Source of the DNA: a virus
Strand: one strand, 5' to 3'
IMG/VR virus record: IMGVR_UViG_3300021425_000023
Coordinates: 1-64,000 of that record
DNA: 64,000 bases
In this document: in pieces, positions 32,567 to 42,200 of the stretch
How positions within the stretch are numbered: the stretch's first letter is position 1
How the letters are laid out: each line of letters opens with the position of its first letter
Translations under genes and position numbers: made by a program
Notes under the pieces: model-generated
What the model was told of the DNA's origin: nothing
The model's input: the letters and a program-made list of their open reading frames with translations, nothing else
Databases searched by the model: none

Positions 32567-33412
32567 TTATTTGCTAGTAGCTGGATTATTTGCTTCCCAT
32601 TCACGTGCCGCTTGTCTTGTATAGCTAGGAGACATGTCGTTCATTTCTAAAATATCGTCTCTTATATTTTGATTGCGTTTTTCCAAATTAATTACACGCA
32701 CAAAAGAATTTGTCACTGCGGCAGTATAATAAGCAAATGGATTTTGCGATTTAGATTCATCAAACTGTAAGCCTATTTGTGTTAACTGAAGTATAGCTTG
32801 ACCACGCATTTCGTCGTTATAGGTATAACCTCTTACATTGCCTCTAGTTGCATAACGTTCGCATAGTTTCATCCACATGTGAGCAAGTTTGTTTGTTACC
32901 TTGCCGTGTTGTTTATCAAAATAACCATTATCCATTCCTCCTACCCAATGTGATTTGCCTACACAGAATAAATTTCCGTCAGCGTCAAATTTAAAGTGTT
33001 GGAACGGAGGAAAATTAAGTTTAGTTTTTGTATCTGCTACAGTTTTTGGAGTTTTCTTTCTGCCTACTTCTTCAGGTACATGATCATAAGACATAACTCT
33101 AAACACTAGGTCTTCTTTTTTGATCTTTTTCCAGTTTACTTCAAATTCGGCTAGTTTTACTTTTTGACCTTCGGCTTTAGCAGCATCAAAAGCTTGAGTT
33201 TGCAAACGTTTTGCTTGATTTCTTTTTGCTTCTGCTATAGTTCTAATGTTTATTTTAGCTAGTCCTTCTTCTAACGTACCGTAAGGACCTTGTAGTGGTA
33301 TAATTAAATCATATTGATTGTATTCGTTCTCAGTGTAACTACAAAAACTGCTTTTAGATTTATGAATTTCGGATAAAATGTCTTTGTTGTTTAGGTAATT
33401 GTGTTTTCTCAT
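32567..33412 (-). CDS. 55: Late-gene sigma factor gp55
   Basis: This is a 281-aa protein from the ATG at 33410-33412; longer in-frame starts would overlap gp48 and its own promoter. The C-terminal third (LAHMWMKLCERYATRGNVRGYTYNDEMRGQAILQLTQIGLQFDESKSQNPFAYYTAAVTNSFVRVINLEKRNQ) is the conserved sigma region-2-like core of T4 gp55, which binds host core polymerase and reads the TATAAATA box. The first 170 residues are an extension absent from T4 gp55 (185 aa). A consensus sigma70 promoter lies directly upstream, as needed for a gene that must be made before late transcription. Confidence 0.88.
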   Translation of the reverse strand: MRKHNYLNNKDILSEIHKSKSSFCSYTENEYNQYDLIIPLQGPYGTLEEGLAKINIRTIAEAKRNQAKRLQTQAFDAAKAEGQKVKLAEFEVNWKKIKKEDLVFRVMSYDHVPEEVGRKKTPKTVADTKTKLNFPPFQHFKFDADGNLFCVGKSHWVGGMDNGYFDKQHGKVTNKLAHMWMKLCERYATRGNVRGYTYNDEMRGQAILQLTQIGLQFDESKSQNPFAYYTAAVTNSFVRVINLEKRNQNIRDDILEMNDMSPSYTRQAAREWEANNPATSK

Positions 33413-33439
33413 TAATTGTTGATTCCTAATAATATATTT

Positions 33440-33468
33440 ATTATAAAATATGTATATAATTTTGTCAA
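33440..33468 (-). promoter_or_regulatory. Consensus sigma70 promoter of gp55
   Basis: TTGACA (33463-33468) and TATAAT (33440-33445) on the minus strand are separated by exactly 17 bases: a perfect consensus. Its -35 box shares its first base with the divergent late promoter of gp48. Confidence 0.88.
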
Positions 33469-33475
33469 CTAAATA
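33468..33475 (+). promoter_or_regulatory. Late promoter variant (ACTAAATA) of the baseplate operon
   Basis: ACTAAATA on the plus strand ends 20 bases before the gp48 ATG. It lies back to back with the gp55 promoter. Confidence 0.65.
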
Positions 33476-33495
33476 CAACAAAGAGGACATGAAAA

Positions 33496-34317
33496 ATGGC
33501 AGTTGACTTTGTAGAAAATCCATCAGCTGAAGCACAACGACGTAGCAGTCAAAATCCACAAGCGACTGTTGACAATTTAACTGGTAGTTCTGTAACATAT
33601 GGAGACAATACCAGTAACTACGCCGAAACTGCTGCAACTGAAACATATGATTCTAAAGATTATGTGAGTAATTTACGTAAAAGGAATATACCTGCAGGCG
33701 CAGATCCTACCCCGCTGCCGTTTAACACTGCGGCTTGGAAAGCTACAGGAGCAGCTGACTGGAGAGTAAGGCTAAGTATTCCGTCTGGAGTTAACTTTGG
33801 ACCTTTGCACGGAAGTTTAGCAAGAACAAATGGTTGTATGTGGCCATATACACCTAGTATTACATTTGGCACAGGTGCAACATATTCTGAAATGACGCCT
33901 ACTCATGCGCTATACCCGTATGTGGTTTATCAAAACAGTCAAGTAGAGCAAATATCTATTAGTGGTACTTTTACTGCACAAAATCAACAAGAAGCTACAT
34001 ATGTTATTGCGGCACAACATTATTTAAAAACAATGACAAAAAGTGCATATGCTAACAGTGCGTATCAAGGTTCGCCACCGCCGGTTGTATTTTTAAATGG
34101 ATATGGCCAATTTATGTTCCAAAGTGTGCCAGTAGTTGTCTCAGGCTGGAATATTTCTCTTCCATCTGATGTTGATTATATACAATCAAATACAGGCACA
34201 TATGCACCTACTAAATGTGAAATAACATGTAGTCTTAAGGTTGCATACAGCAGAAGCAAAACACAATCGTTTAGCTTACAGAGCTTTGCTGCTAGTGGTG
34301 GAGGAGGTTTTGTATGA
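33496..34317 (+). CDS. 48: Baseplate tail-tube cap protein gp48-like
   Basis: This is a 273-aa protein. The stretch MWPYTPSITFGTGATYSEM, THALYPYVVYQNSQVEQISISGTFTAQNQQEATYVIAA and a VSGWNISLPSDVDYI segment near the end match the tube-cap family of marine T4-like phages (gp48). It joins the tube to the baseplate. It is the first gene of the long plus-strand late operon. gp54, a related fold, is the main alternative. The Shine-Dalgarno AGAGGA precedes the chosen ATG. Confidence 0.75.
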   Translation: MAVDFVENPSAEAQRRSSQNPQATVDNLTGSSVTYGDNTSNYAETAATETYDSKDYVSNLRKRNIPAGADPTPLPFNTAAWKATGAADWRVRLSIPSGVNFGPLHGSLARTNGCMWPYTPSITFGTGATYSEMTPTHALYPYVVYQNSQVEQISISGTFTAQNQQEATYVIAAQHYLKTMTKSAYANSAYQGSPPPVVFLNGYGQFMFQSVPVVVSGWNISLPSDVDYIQSNTGTYAPTKCEITCSLKVAYSRSKTQSFSLQSFAASGGGGFV

Positions 34318-34634
34318 CAACTGAATATCAAAAAGTTTTTTATAACAATGCAAGTCCCTATTTTGCAACAGAAGTAAAGAATGATCAATTTTTAAGTTAT
34401 CTTACAATTAGGGCTGTTCCTGCAAGAGCGAATGATGTTCTTTACACAATAGAACCCCAATATACACATAGACCAGATTTGCTAGCTTATGATCTTTACG
34501 GAAGTTCTGATCTATGGTGGGTTTTTGCACAGCGCAACATGAATGTTATAAGAGATCCAATTTATGACTTTGAAGCTGGAACAGAAATTTATTTGCCGCA
34601 AAGTAAATTTTTACGAGATACCTTAGGAGTATAA
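34314..34634 (+). CDS. 53: Baseplate wedge protein gp53-like
   Basis: This is a 106-aa protein. The motif YTHRPDLLAYDLYGSSDLWWVFAQRNMNVIRDPIYDFEAGTEIYLPQ is the LysM-like core of gp53, which links wedges around the hub. T4 gp53 is 196 aa; here only the core remains. Its start overlaps the gp48 stop by four bases (ATGA). Confidence 0.9.
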   Translation: MTTEYQKVFYNNASPYFATEVKNDQFLSYLTIRAVPARANDVLYTIEPQYTHRPDLLAYDLYGSSDLWWVFAQRNMNVIRDPIYDFEAGTEIYLPQSKFLRDTLGV

Positions 34635-34635
34635 A

Positions 34636-36879
34636 ATGGCAATTATAAGAACAGATGCTTCTTTATCAGACGGCGGTGAAAGTGTACAAGACATAGGTAG
34701 ACCGTCTGCTGATGATAGCTGGCGCACATGGCGAGGAGAAAGTCCTGATGAATTTTTCTATTTACGAGAAAATAGACAGTTTTCAGGCAAAGGTCTTACT
34801 AATTCTAGCGGCGGCGGAGGAGGCGGAAGTCCTAGTGTAAATCCTCTACATAAGTTTGCAACTTATAGTTGGATGTGGAGTTTAAATGTACTTAATCATG
34901 CACAAACAAATAATCCAGAAAGCTTAATCAAAGGCCGTAAATTTAGAGCAGGTATCACTGTGGCAGAAGATATGGGCAGTTCAGACTATCATTTTGACAA
35001 TATGAGAATAAAAAGTGTTATATCTGCAAACCAAGGTACAAGAGGTGCAAACGCTTTAACATTTGCATTTGACATTGTAGAACCTTATAGTATGGGCGGC
35101 TTTTTAGAAGACCTAGACGACGCTGCACGCAGGCAAGGGTTTAACAACTATGCTGATTGTGGTATAATGCTTGCCTGTAAGTTTGACGGATTTACTGACT
35201 CAGGATCACACGATACTGTAGGTCCTTACAACTTTATCGTAAAACTTATACAAGCAAAATTTACAGTCACAGAAGCAGGCACAGTATATAAATGCCTAGC
35301 TGTAGCATGGAACGATCAAGCATTTAATGAGGAAGTAGCTACCACAAAAACCAACGGTACAATTTCAGGCAGAACTGTACAGGAAATACTTTCAACAGGT
35401 CAAAACAGTTTACAAGCATTGTTAAACAAAATTGAAAATGCACAAGTTGAAAATGGTGTACAAAAAGAAGCTGATCAGTATTATATTGTATTTCCGGAAA
35501 CACAAACATCTGCAGAAGAGCAACCTGTTTTAGGAGCCGCGTCGGCTGGGCTTGTAGACAATCCGATAGACCTTACAGAAATATGGGAGAGCGCAAAAGG
35601 CTCAAGCTCCTCCGGCGACGAAGGACAATATAGTTTTGATCAATGGCCTGATCAATTTAAAAAATATAAGCTAGGATCTGCAAAATCTGCACACGATATT
35701 GGTGCAAAAATTTATGGTTTTTATAAAGATAATTGTAGTGTCATAGGTAAGTCCCCTATAATGAAACAGCCTGAAGATAATCAAACTTATACACAAACTG
35801 GTTTTGACAATGCATTGTCCGATCAAGATCGCATGGTACTGGATAATAAAAACTGTAGACTTCCGGGAGATTCTCAAACTATGCAGGTAAACGCAGGTAC
35901 ACGAGTGATTAATATAATTGAAGAAGTTATTATAGCAAGCGAGTACGGTAGAGAATATGGAGCAAACAAAGATGCAGACGGTGATAACAAAATTGATTGG
36001 TTTAGATTTTCTTCCTATGTTCTTGCAACCAAAGGTCCAAAAGAGTCTGAAGCAGGGCGTACAGGTAAGATTTATATCATAAGGGTTATTCCTTACAAAG
36101 CGGCTTTAAATAGATTTAGCGCTCCTGGCACTACAGGAAAAGGTGGCGGGTCACCTGCAAGAATATACGATTACATTTATACAGGTAAGAATCATGATAT
36201 ATTAGACTTGGACTTAGACTTCAACTACTCCTTTTATGTGCCAATAGGACAAGATGTAGGACAAAATGAAAGGACACGATTAGAAGGTGTTCCCGGAGCA
36301 CAATCAGATGCTGCTCCTGATTTAGTACCAAAAATTGCATCTGGCTCAGCGGGTGCTAATGCAGATCAGGTAGCAAATGCGCATAAAAAAGGTTCTACAC
36401 AAAGCAGAGGCACTGGTGCACAACTGCCCCAGCATCCTGAATCGCAAATTAATAGGTATTGGCACGAAACACTTATGAATTCACCTGTAGACTTGCTTAA
36501 TATCAAAATGAAGATTCACGGAGATCCGTATTTTTTAACAAGCAACGGTTGTGGAAACTTTATTGATGGTGGTAAAAATGAAACATCTACTGGGCAAATC
36601 GAGTATATTAGAAGCGAAGCTGACATAAGAATTAATTTTGAAACACCAATTGATTTAGGAGTACCGTGGTATAAAATGTCCAAGTATCAATTTACAGGAA
36701 TGTATCAAGTGTTGACTGTAGATACTGTATTTTCTCGTGAAGGATTTACACAAACACTAAACTGTTTGCGACATAGACAACAAGGTGGCGGCACAAGTAA
36801 ACCTATGGTAGAGATTGGTGATAATTCTAATTCATTAGTAGAGATGGAAACAGGAACAGATCTAAGGAATGCAGGTTAA
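34636..36879 (+). CDS. Large baseplate protein, candidate hub (gp27-like)
   Basis: This is a 747-aa protein. A glycine-rich linker (about 55-65) separates a polar N-terminus from several beta-rich domains. Segments such as FDIVEPYSMGGFLEDLDDAARRQGF and the C-terminal SKYQFTGMYQVLTVDTVFSREGFTQTLNCLRHRQQ have the character of hub and tube-interacting tail proteins. It lies between gp53 and gp5, the place where a gp27-like hub ring is expected. Homology to T4 gp27 (391 aa) cannot be confirmed by eye. Confidence 0.6.
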   Translation: MAIIRTDASLSDGGESVQDIGRPSADDSWRTWRGESPDEFFYLRENRQFSGKGLTNSSGGGGGGSPSVNPLHKFATYSWMWSLNVLNHAQTNNPESLIKGRKFRAGITVAEDMGSSDYHFDNMRIKSVISANQGTRGANALTFAFDIVEPYSMGGFLEDLDDAARRQGFNNYADCGIMLACKFDGFTDSGSHDTVGPYNFIVKLIQAKFTVTEAGTVYKCLAVAWNDQAFNEEVATTKTNGTISGRTVQEILSTGQNSLQALLNKIENAQVENGVQKEADQYYIVFPETQTSAEEQPVLGAASAGLVDNPIDLTEIWESAKGSSSSGDEGQYSFDQWPDQFKKYKLGSAKSAHDIGAKIYGFYKDNCSVIGKSPIMKQPEDNQTYTQTGFDNALSDQDRMVLDNKNCRLPGDSQTMQVNAGTRVINIIEEVIIASEYGREYGANKDADGDNKIDWFRFSSYVLATKGPKESEAGRTGKIYIIRVIPYKAALNRFSAPGTTGKGGGSPARIYDYIYTGKNHDILDLDLDFNYSFYVPIGQDVGQNERTRLEGVPGAQSDAAPDLVPKIASGSAGANADQVANAHKKGSTQSRGTGAQLPQHPESQINRYWHETLMNSPVDLLNIKMKIHGDPYFLTSNGCGNFIDGGKNETSTGQIEYIRSEADIRINFETPIDLGVPWYKMSKYQFTGMYQVLTVDTVFSREGFTQTLNCLRHRQQGGGTSKPMVEIGDNSNSLVEMETGTDLRNAG

Positions 36880-38660
36880 TGGGATACGGTAAACCACAAG
36901 TACAAACAGACTTTCAAAATGAATCAAAACAGACCTCGGCAGCAAGTGGTGTACGTGTCAATCCTGGAATATATTTTGCAAGGGTTACAAACAATATTGA
37001 TCCAGGAAGAATGGGTCAAGTTGCAGTATCTATTTTAAGTTCGGGAAAGTCAGGGTCGACTCCGGGCGATCAAGAGCAAACAGTTAATGTAAGACCAGCG
37101 GTTATGTATTCTGGACAACTGCCCTACTCTGGATTGACAAAAAATGATCAATATGACTACAATCAACAAAGTTACGGTTTTGTAGCAAGGCCACCAGATA
37201 TAGGAACAATGTGCCTTGTTGCTTTTACTGAAGGCGGCGACGGCCGTGGCTACATTATCGGCTATGTGCCTGACGAGTTTATGAATGCTAACACATTTAA
37301 TAATTTTGAAGCAGAGTACAATAAAAAAACGCCGCCTGGATATAAAAACGATCCCGACACTAATGAAAGACAGCTTAATGAAAAAGGACCGTTTAAAGGA
37401 AATAGTTCACCTAGTGCTGGGTTGTATGACAACAGAATTAAGCTAGAAAAAGTAAACGGGTACTGGGCAGATCCTGATCGTGGACCGCAAACTTATGGGC
37501 CAAGACGAGATCCTGTGAGTATGGTACAAGGTTGGAGCTCTCCGGGACCTTACAAGTACGATGGACCAAAACTTGCTAAAACACCAGAACCAGTAGGCGA
37601 AGTTCGCAACGAACTCCCATTCTCTCGTTTAGGCGGTACTAATTTAATAATGGACGACGGTAATCCAGGTTTGTATCGAACTACCTTAGCTAAGGATGGT
37701 AAACGTGAATATGTGCCTGCTCCTAGTGGCGAAAGAACAATTCCTCACAGTGAACAGTTTAGAATAGAAACTAGGACTGGTCATAAAATTATAATGCACA
37801 ATAGTGAAGACTTTATAACAATAATACATTCAAACGGCGATAGCTGGATGGAGTTTACAGCAAACGGAAAAATTGATGTTTATTCACGGGGAGGCATCAG
37901 TATGGCCACCGAAAAAGATGAAAAAGCGGGTATTAATTTCCACGCACATCAATTGAATATAGATGTAGATGAACTGAATATATCAGCCAAAACAGCAATA
38001 AACATTGAACAAAGAAGCAACCCCGAAGCTGAGCCTAACTTTGCACTTAAAGTAAAAGAGGGAAAACTGGATATTCTGTCTACCACAGGTTTAGATATTG
38101 AAAATAGAATACATGATGGTACAAGTGTCACCGACGATGCTACCTTCAAATTAAAACATAATTATGATATTAAGTCTCTAGAGTTATTAGCAGGCGACAT
38201 TCCTGCAGAAGTTTCATCTGACAATAAGTTTGTGGCATTTGCATACGATCACGCTGAAGAAAAATTTGAAATAAATGCTCCTAAGGCACGTTTAGAAAGC
38301 AAAATTACAGATGCTACAACAGCACTGGTAAACGGAAGTGCTCAATCTTCGCCACACGGAACATTTCAGTTTGAAGAAATGCCTACAATGATGCATGATA
38401 TGCCTGCAAGCTTTACTAAAATTGATGAAGAAAAAACCAAATACAGCGATCATGATACACTTAAAACTCCGTTAGGTCGTGTACCACGTAAGCAGCCTTG
38501 GCGACATACAGAAAACTTAGATCCTACAAAATATATGCCTGAGAAGATATTGTATGGTATTGAAAAGGTTGAAGATTCCGAACCAGTATATGCAAAATCC
38601 ACAATAAGTGACACAGGTATAGCAGCTAAGAAAATACATGAAGAAAGAGGAGGTTACTAA
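36879..38660 (+). CDS. 5: Baseplate hub spike gp5 without a lysozyme domain
   Basis: This is a 593-aa protein. Residues about 25-125 form an OB-fold (NPGIYFARVTNNIDPGRMGQVAVSI, RPPDIGTMCLVAFTEGGDGRGYIIGYVPD) as in gp5/VgrG. About 290-480 contain VgrG-like beta-prism repeats (FRIETRTGHKIIMHNSEDFITI, HAHQLNIDVDELNISAKTAINI). T4 gp5 has a lysozyme domain between these parts; here the intervening segment (about 130-260) is P/G/N-rich and shows no lysozyme motif. Start and preceding stop overlap (TAATG). It forms the membrane-puncturing needle. Confidence 0.87.
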   Translation: MGYGKPQVQTDFQNESKQTSAASGVRVNPGIYFARVTNNIDPGRMGQVAVSILSSGKSGSTPGDQEQTVNVRPAVMYSGQLPYSGLTKNDQYDYNQQSYGFVARPPDIGTMCLVAFTEGGDGRGYIIGYVPDEFMNANTFNNFEAEYNKKTPPGYKNDPDTNERQLNEKGPFKGNSSPSAGLYDNRIKLEKVNGYWADPDRGPQTYGPRRDPVSMVQGWSSPGPYKYDGPKLAKTPEPVGEVRNELPFSRLGGTNLIMDDGNPGLYRTTLAKDGKREYVPAPSGERTIPHSEQFRIETRTGHKIIMHNSEDFITIIHSNGDSWMEFTANGKIDVYSRGGISMATEKDEKAGINFHAHQLNIDVDELNISAKTAINIEQRSNPEAEPNFALKVKEGKLDILSTTGLDIENRIHDGTSVTDDATFKLKHNYDIKSLELLAGDIPAEVSSDNKFVAFAYDHAEEKFEINAPKARLESKITDATTALVNGSAQSSPHGTFQFEEMPTMMHDMPASFTKIDEEKTKYSDHDTLKTPLGRVPRKQPWRHTENLDPTKYMPEKILYGIEKVEDSEPVYAKSTISDTGIAAKKIHEERGGY

Positions 38661-39160
38661 TGCCAAAACTGGAAAAAAAGTTATACAAAGAAGTAGTAGT
38701 TCCTTCTACTAGATCTACAAATTATGGACTACCAGGAAGAACATATGTAGGATTCTCTACCACAGATCCTACACGAAAAACAGTAGCAATTTATGATTTT
38801 GAATGTATAAAACAAGATATAATAAATCATTTTCATATTAGGCAAGGAGAGAAATTATCAGATCCTTCGTTTGGTACTATTATATGGGATATCTTATTTG
38901 AACCGTTAACAGATGTCTTAAAAGAAGCAATCACAAAAGACGTTTCGGATATTATTAATTTCGATCCAAGAGTATCAGCTGATAAAATCATTGTTGATCA
39001 ATATGAACACGGAATACAAATAGAAGCAAATATTCTTTATAAGCCTTATAACTTGACTGAATTTATGCAGTTAAGATTTGATAACAGAGCTGGTTTCTTA
39101 ATACCTACAACACAAAATATCCAACGAGATTCTATTCCAAACGGTAGTGACTTAGTTTAA
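38660..39160 (+). CDS. 25: Baseplate wedge protein gp25
   Basis: This is a 166-aa protein. The core IKQDIINHFHIRQGEKLSDPSFGTIIWDILFEPL is the gp25 family signature, with the FEP motif in place of the EPR turn. gp25 binds the sheath end and the gp6 dimer and triggers contraction. An N-terminal extension of about 45 residues precedes the core. It starts on the overlapping TAATG of gp5. Confidence 0.94.
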   Translation: MPKLEKKLYKEVVVPSTRSTNYGLPGRTYVGFSTTDPTRKTVAIYDFECIKQDIINHFHIRQGEKLSDPSFGTIIWDILFEPLTDVLKEAITKDVSDIINFDPRVSADKIIVDQYEHGIQIEANILYKPYNLTEFMQLRFDNRAGFLIPTTQNIQRDSIPNGSDLV

Positions 39161-39179
39161 AACCAGTAGTTTTATACAG

Positions 39180-39187
39180 GATAAATA
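39180..39187 (+). promoter_or_regulatory. T4-type late promoter (GATAAATA) of gp6
   Basis: GATAAATA lies 21 bases before the gp6 ATG in the 48-base gap after gp25. Confidence 0.7.
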
Positions 39188-39208
39188 TTATATTATGAGG
39201 ACCTAGTG

Positions 39209-42200
39209 ATGTCAACAACTGATAGACAGAATAGATTACTAGTTGCAGAAGACTGGAAACGTATCTATCAAAGCTTTAGAAATGCAGACTTTTTGTCTTA
39301 TGACTTCGACAACTTACGTCGAACAATGATAACTTATCTAAGAACAAATTATCCAGAAGACTTTAACGATTATATTGAATCTAGTGAATATATTGCACTG
39401 GTAGATTTAATTGCGTATCTTGGGCAAGCATTCTCTTTCAGAACAGATCTTAATGCTAGAGAAAACTTTCTTGAAACAGCAGAAAGAAGAGAAAGTGTAC
39501 TTAGGTTAGCAAGATTGCTAAGTTATCACGCAAAGCGTAATCAAGCATTAAACGGTTTACTTAAATTACAAAGCGTTGCAACAACTGAAAATATATTAGA
39601 TTCTAGTGGGTTAAATTTGTCAGGTGTTAATGTAACATGGAACGACCTTACAAACACTAATTCAGACGAGCAAATAACAAAAATTTTAAATGCTGCACTT
39701 CCTGTAAATGTAGGCATAGGCAACCCTATTGCAAAAGATACAATTGGCGGTGTATATACAGAACAATATAGGTTTAATTCAAACAATGACGGATTAGCAT
39801 TATTTCCTTTTACAAGAAATGTAAATGGTGTAAACACTAAATTTGAAGTTGTAAGCACAAAAATAGAAAATAGTGCAGTAACAGAAGAAGATCCATACCC
39901 AGGAAACAAGTTTAGTATCATTTATAAAGATGATGGTAAAGGAAAAGCTAGTGATAACTCAGGTTATTTTGTGCATTTTAGACAAGGCCAGCTTGTAGAT
40001 GGTACATTTAATCTTACAAATCCTACAACCAATCAAGTAGTCGCAATTGATGAAATAAACATTAACGAAACAGACGTATGGCTATATTCCCTTGATGAAA
40101 ATAACATAGAAAATGAACTTTGGACCAAAGTGAGTGCTACTGAGGGCAATAATGTAATTTACAATAGTTTAGAAAAAGGCGAAAAAAATATCTACAGTAT
40201 TTTAACACGTATTGAAGATAGGATTAGTCTAGTGTTTGGGGATGGCGTATTCGGAAATCTACCACAAGGTAGTTTTAAAATTTACTATAGAATAAGTGAA
40301 TCAGCTACAACTTTAGTTCAGCCTAATGCTTTAGGGACTGTGGTTGTTTCGTTGCCATACCTTAGTCATACAAATACAGCTGAAACATTAACACTTACTT
40401 TTAAACTCCAAAATACAATTGAAAATGGTGCTGTATCTGAGACAAATGAAAACATAAAAAATAATGCTCCGAGTAACTATTACACTCAAAACAGAATGAT
40501 AACAGCAGAAGATTATCAGATTGCGCCTTTAGTTCGCAATCAAGAAGTAGTAAAAGTAAAAAGTGTAAATCGAGTAAGCAGCGGAATCAGTAGATATTTT
40601 GATTTAATAGATAGCACAGGAAAATACAGCAAAACAAACTTATTTGGTGCTGATGGAATAATTTACAAGCAAGACTATACAAAGAAAACTAACTTTACTT
40701 TTGCAACAAAAACTGATATAGAAGGCGCTGTACAAAATACAATTATTCCTATATTAAGAGATTACAATTTACGCAATTTTTATTACAATGAGTATCCTGT
40801 GACAACAGTAGCAGGAAACAATTACATGTGGTCTAGTGTTACTAATGTTACTAATCAAAATACAGGTTATGTACAAGACACAAGTGGAGAAAACGTTACT
40901 TTAGGATCCTATAGTGATTCTTCTTTAAGTTTACTTGTGCCTAATTCATTAGTAAAATTTGTAGCTCCTGCTGGATATCACTTTATGCCAGATAACACAC
41001 TCATGGCAGGTGCAGCTGATCATTCAGGTTCAAAAAGTTATATTTGGTCAAAAATTATCAGTGTAGCTAATGACGGTACTGATGCTACAGCAACAGGCGA
41101 AGGTGCAGTAAAACTTACTGATAAAATTCCTTCTACTGCAAAATTAGATAGAGTTATTACAAAGTTAGCTACTAATATTTCAACGGATTTAGAAACACAA
41201 ATAATAGATCAGTGTTTTGCTAAGAATACTTTTGGATTAAGATATGATCAAACAAGCCAATCTTGGAAATTAATTACACTTGATAATCTTAACACTGTGT
41301 CTAATTTCTCTTTATCTCGTGCAGGTAACACTTCAAGCGAGCAAGCAGATTCTAGTTGGTTGTTACTGTTCGAAGCTGACGGCAACAAATATACTATTAC
41401 GTATAGAGCAAGCAAATTTGTTTTTGAAAGTCCCAACGAGATAAGATTTTTCTTTGATTCAACTGATAAGGTTTTCGAAAACGTATCTGGCAAAGTAGTG
41501 AAAGATAAGATATCAGTTTTAAGCATTAACACCCAACCTGATAGTTTATCACCTTTCACTGTTGATTATGACTGGGAAATAATTGCTAATGTGAGAGATT
41601 CTGATGGCTATGTAGACAGTAGTAAGATTGAAATAACATTTTTCGATAAAGATGAAGATGCTGTAGTTGATGATCCTGAATTATTTGACATAATTGTTGC
41701 TGAGGACACAAATGCGTCAGACAAATTAGTGTTTAGAAAAAAACAAGTTAACATAGACGGCACTGAAACTTATGTTTATTATGATAACACTGACAACACA
41801 ATTAGAGTTTTTGATAAAAAAGCAGATTTACAAGTGACTAGTGTGTATGATGACGGCCAGGTGTTTTACTTTATACAAGAAAATCTTTTCCAAGTGTTAA
41901 ACAAAGCAAGCGGTAATTTAATTACAACTGCTGATTATGCTGGAAACAAAGGAAGGGATAACCTAAAATTCCACTATGTGCACGCAGCTGATAAAGATAG
42001 AAGATTAGATCCTAGTGTAAGTAACATTATTGATGTGTATATGCTTACAGCAAATTATGATACGCAATTTAGATTGTATTTGCAAGATCAAGTGACTTTT
42101 CCTAAGCCGCCGAGTAGCGATCAATTATACATTAACTATAGTTCAGAACTTAATAAAATCAAATCAATTAGTGATGAAATAATATACCATCCTGTTAAGT

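Noticed and set aside
33413-33646. Longer gp55 reading frame starting inside gp48
   Set aside because: It would include the consensus sigma70 promoter and overlap gp48, and the extra residues look like translated AT-rich non-coding DNA.
39206-39208. GTG start for gp6
   Set aside because: The adjacent ATG at 39209 has the better spacing from the GAGG ribosome binding site.
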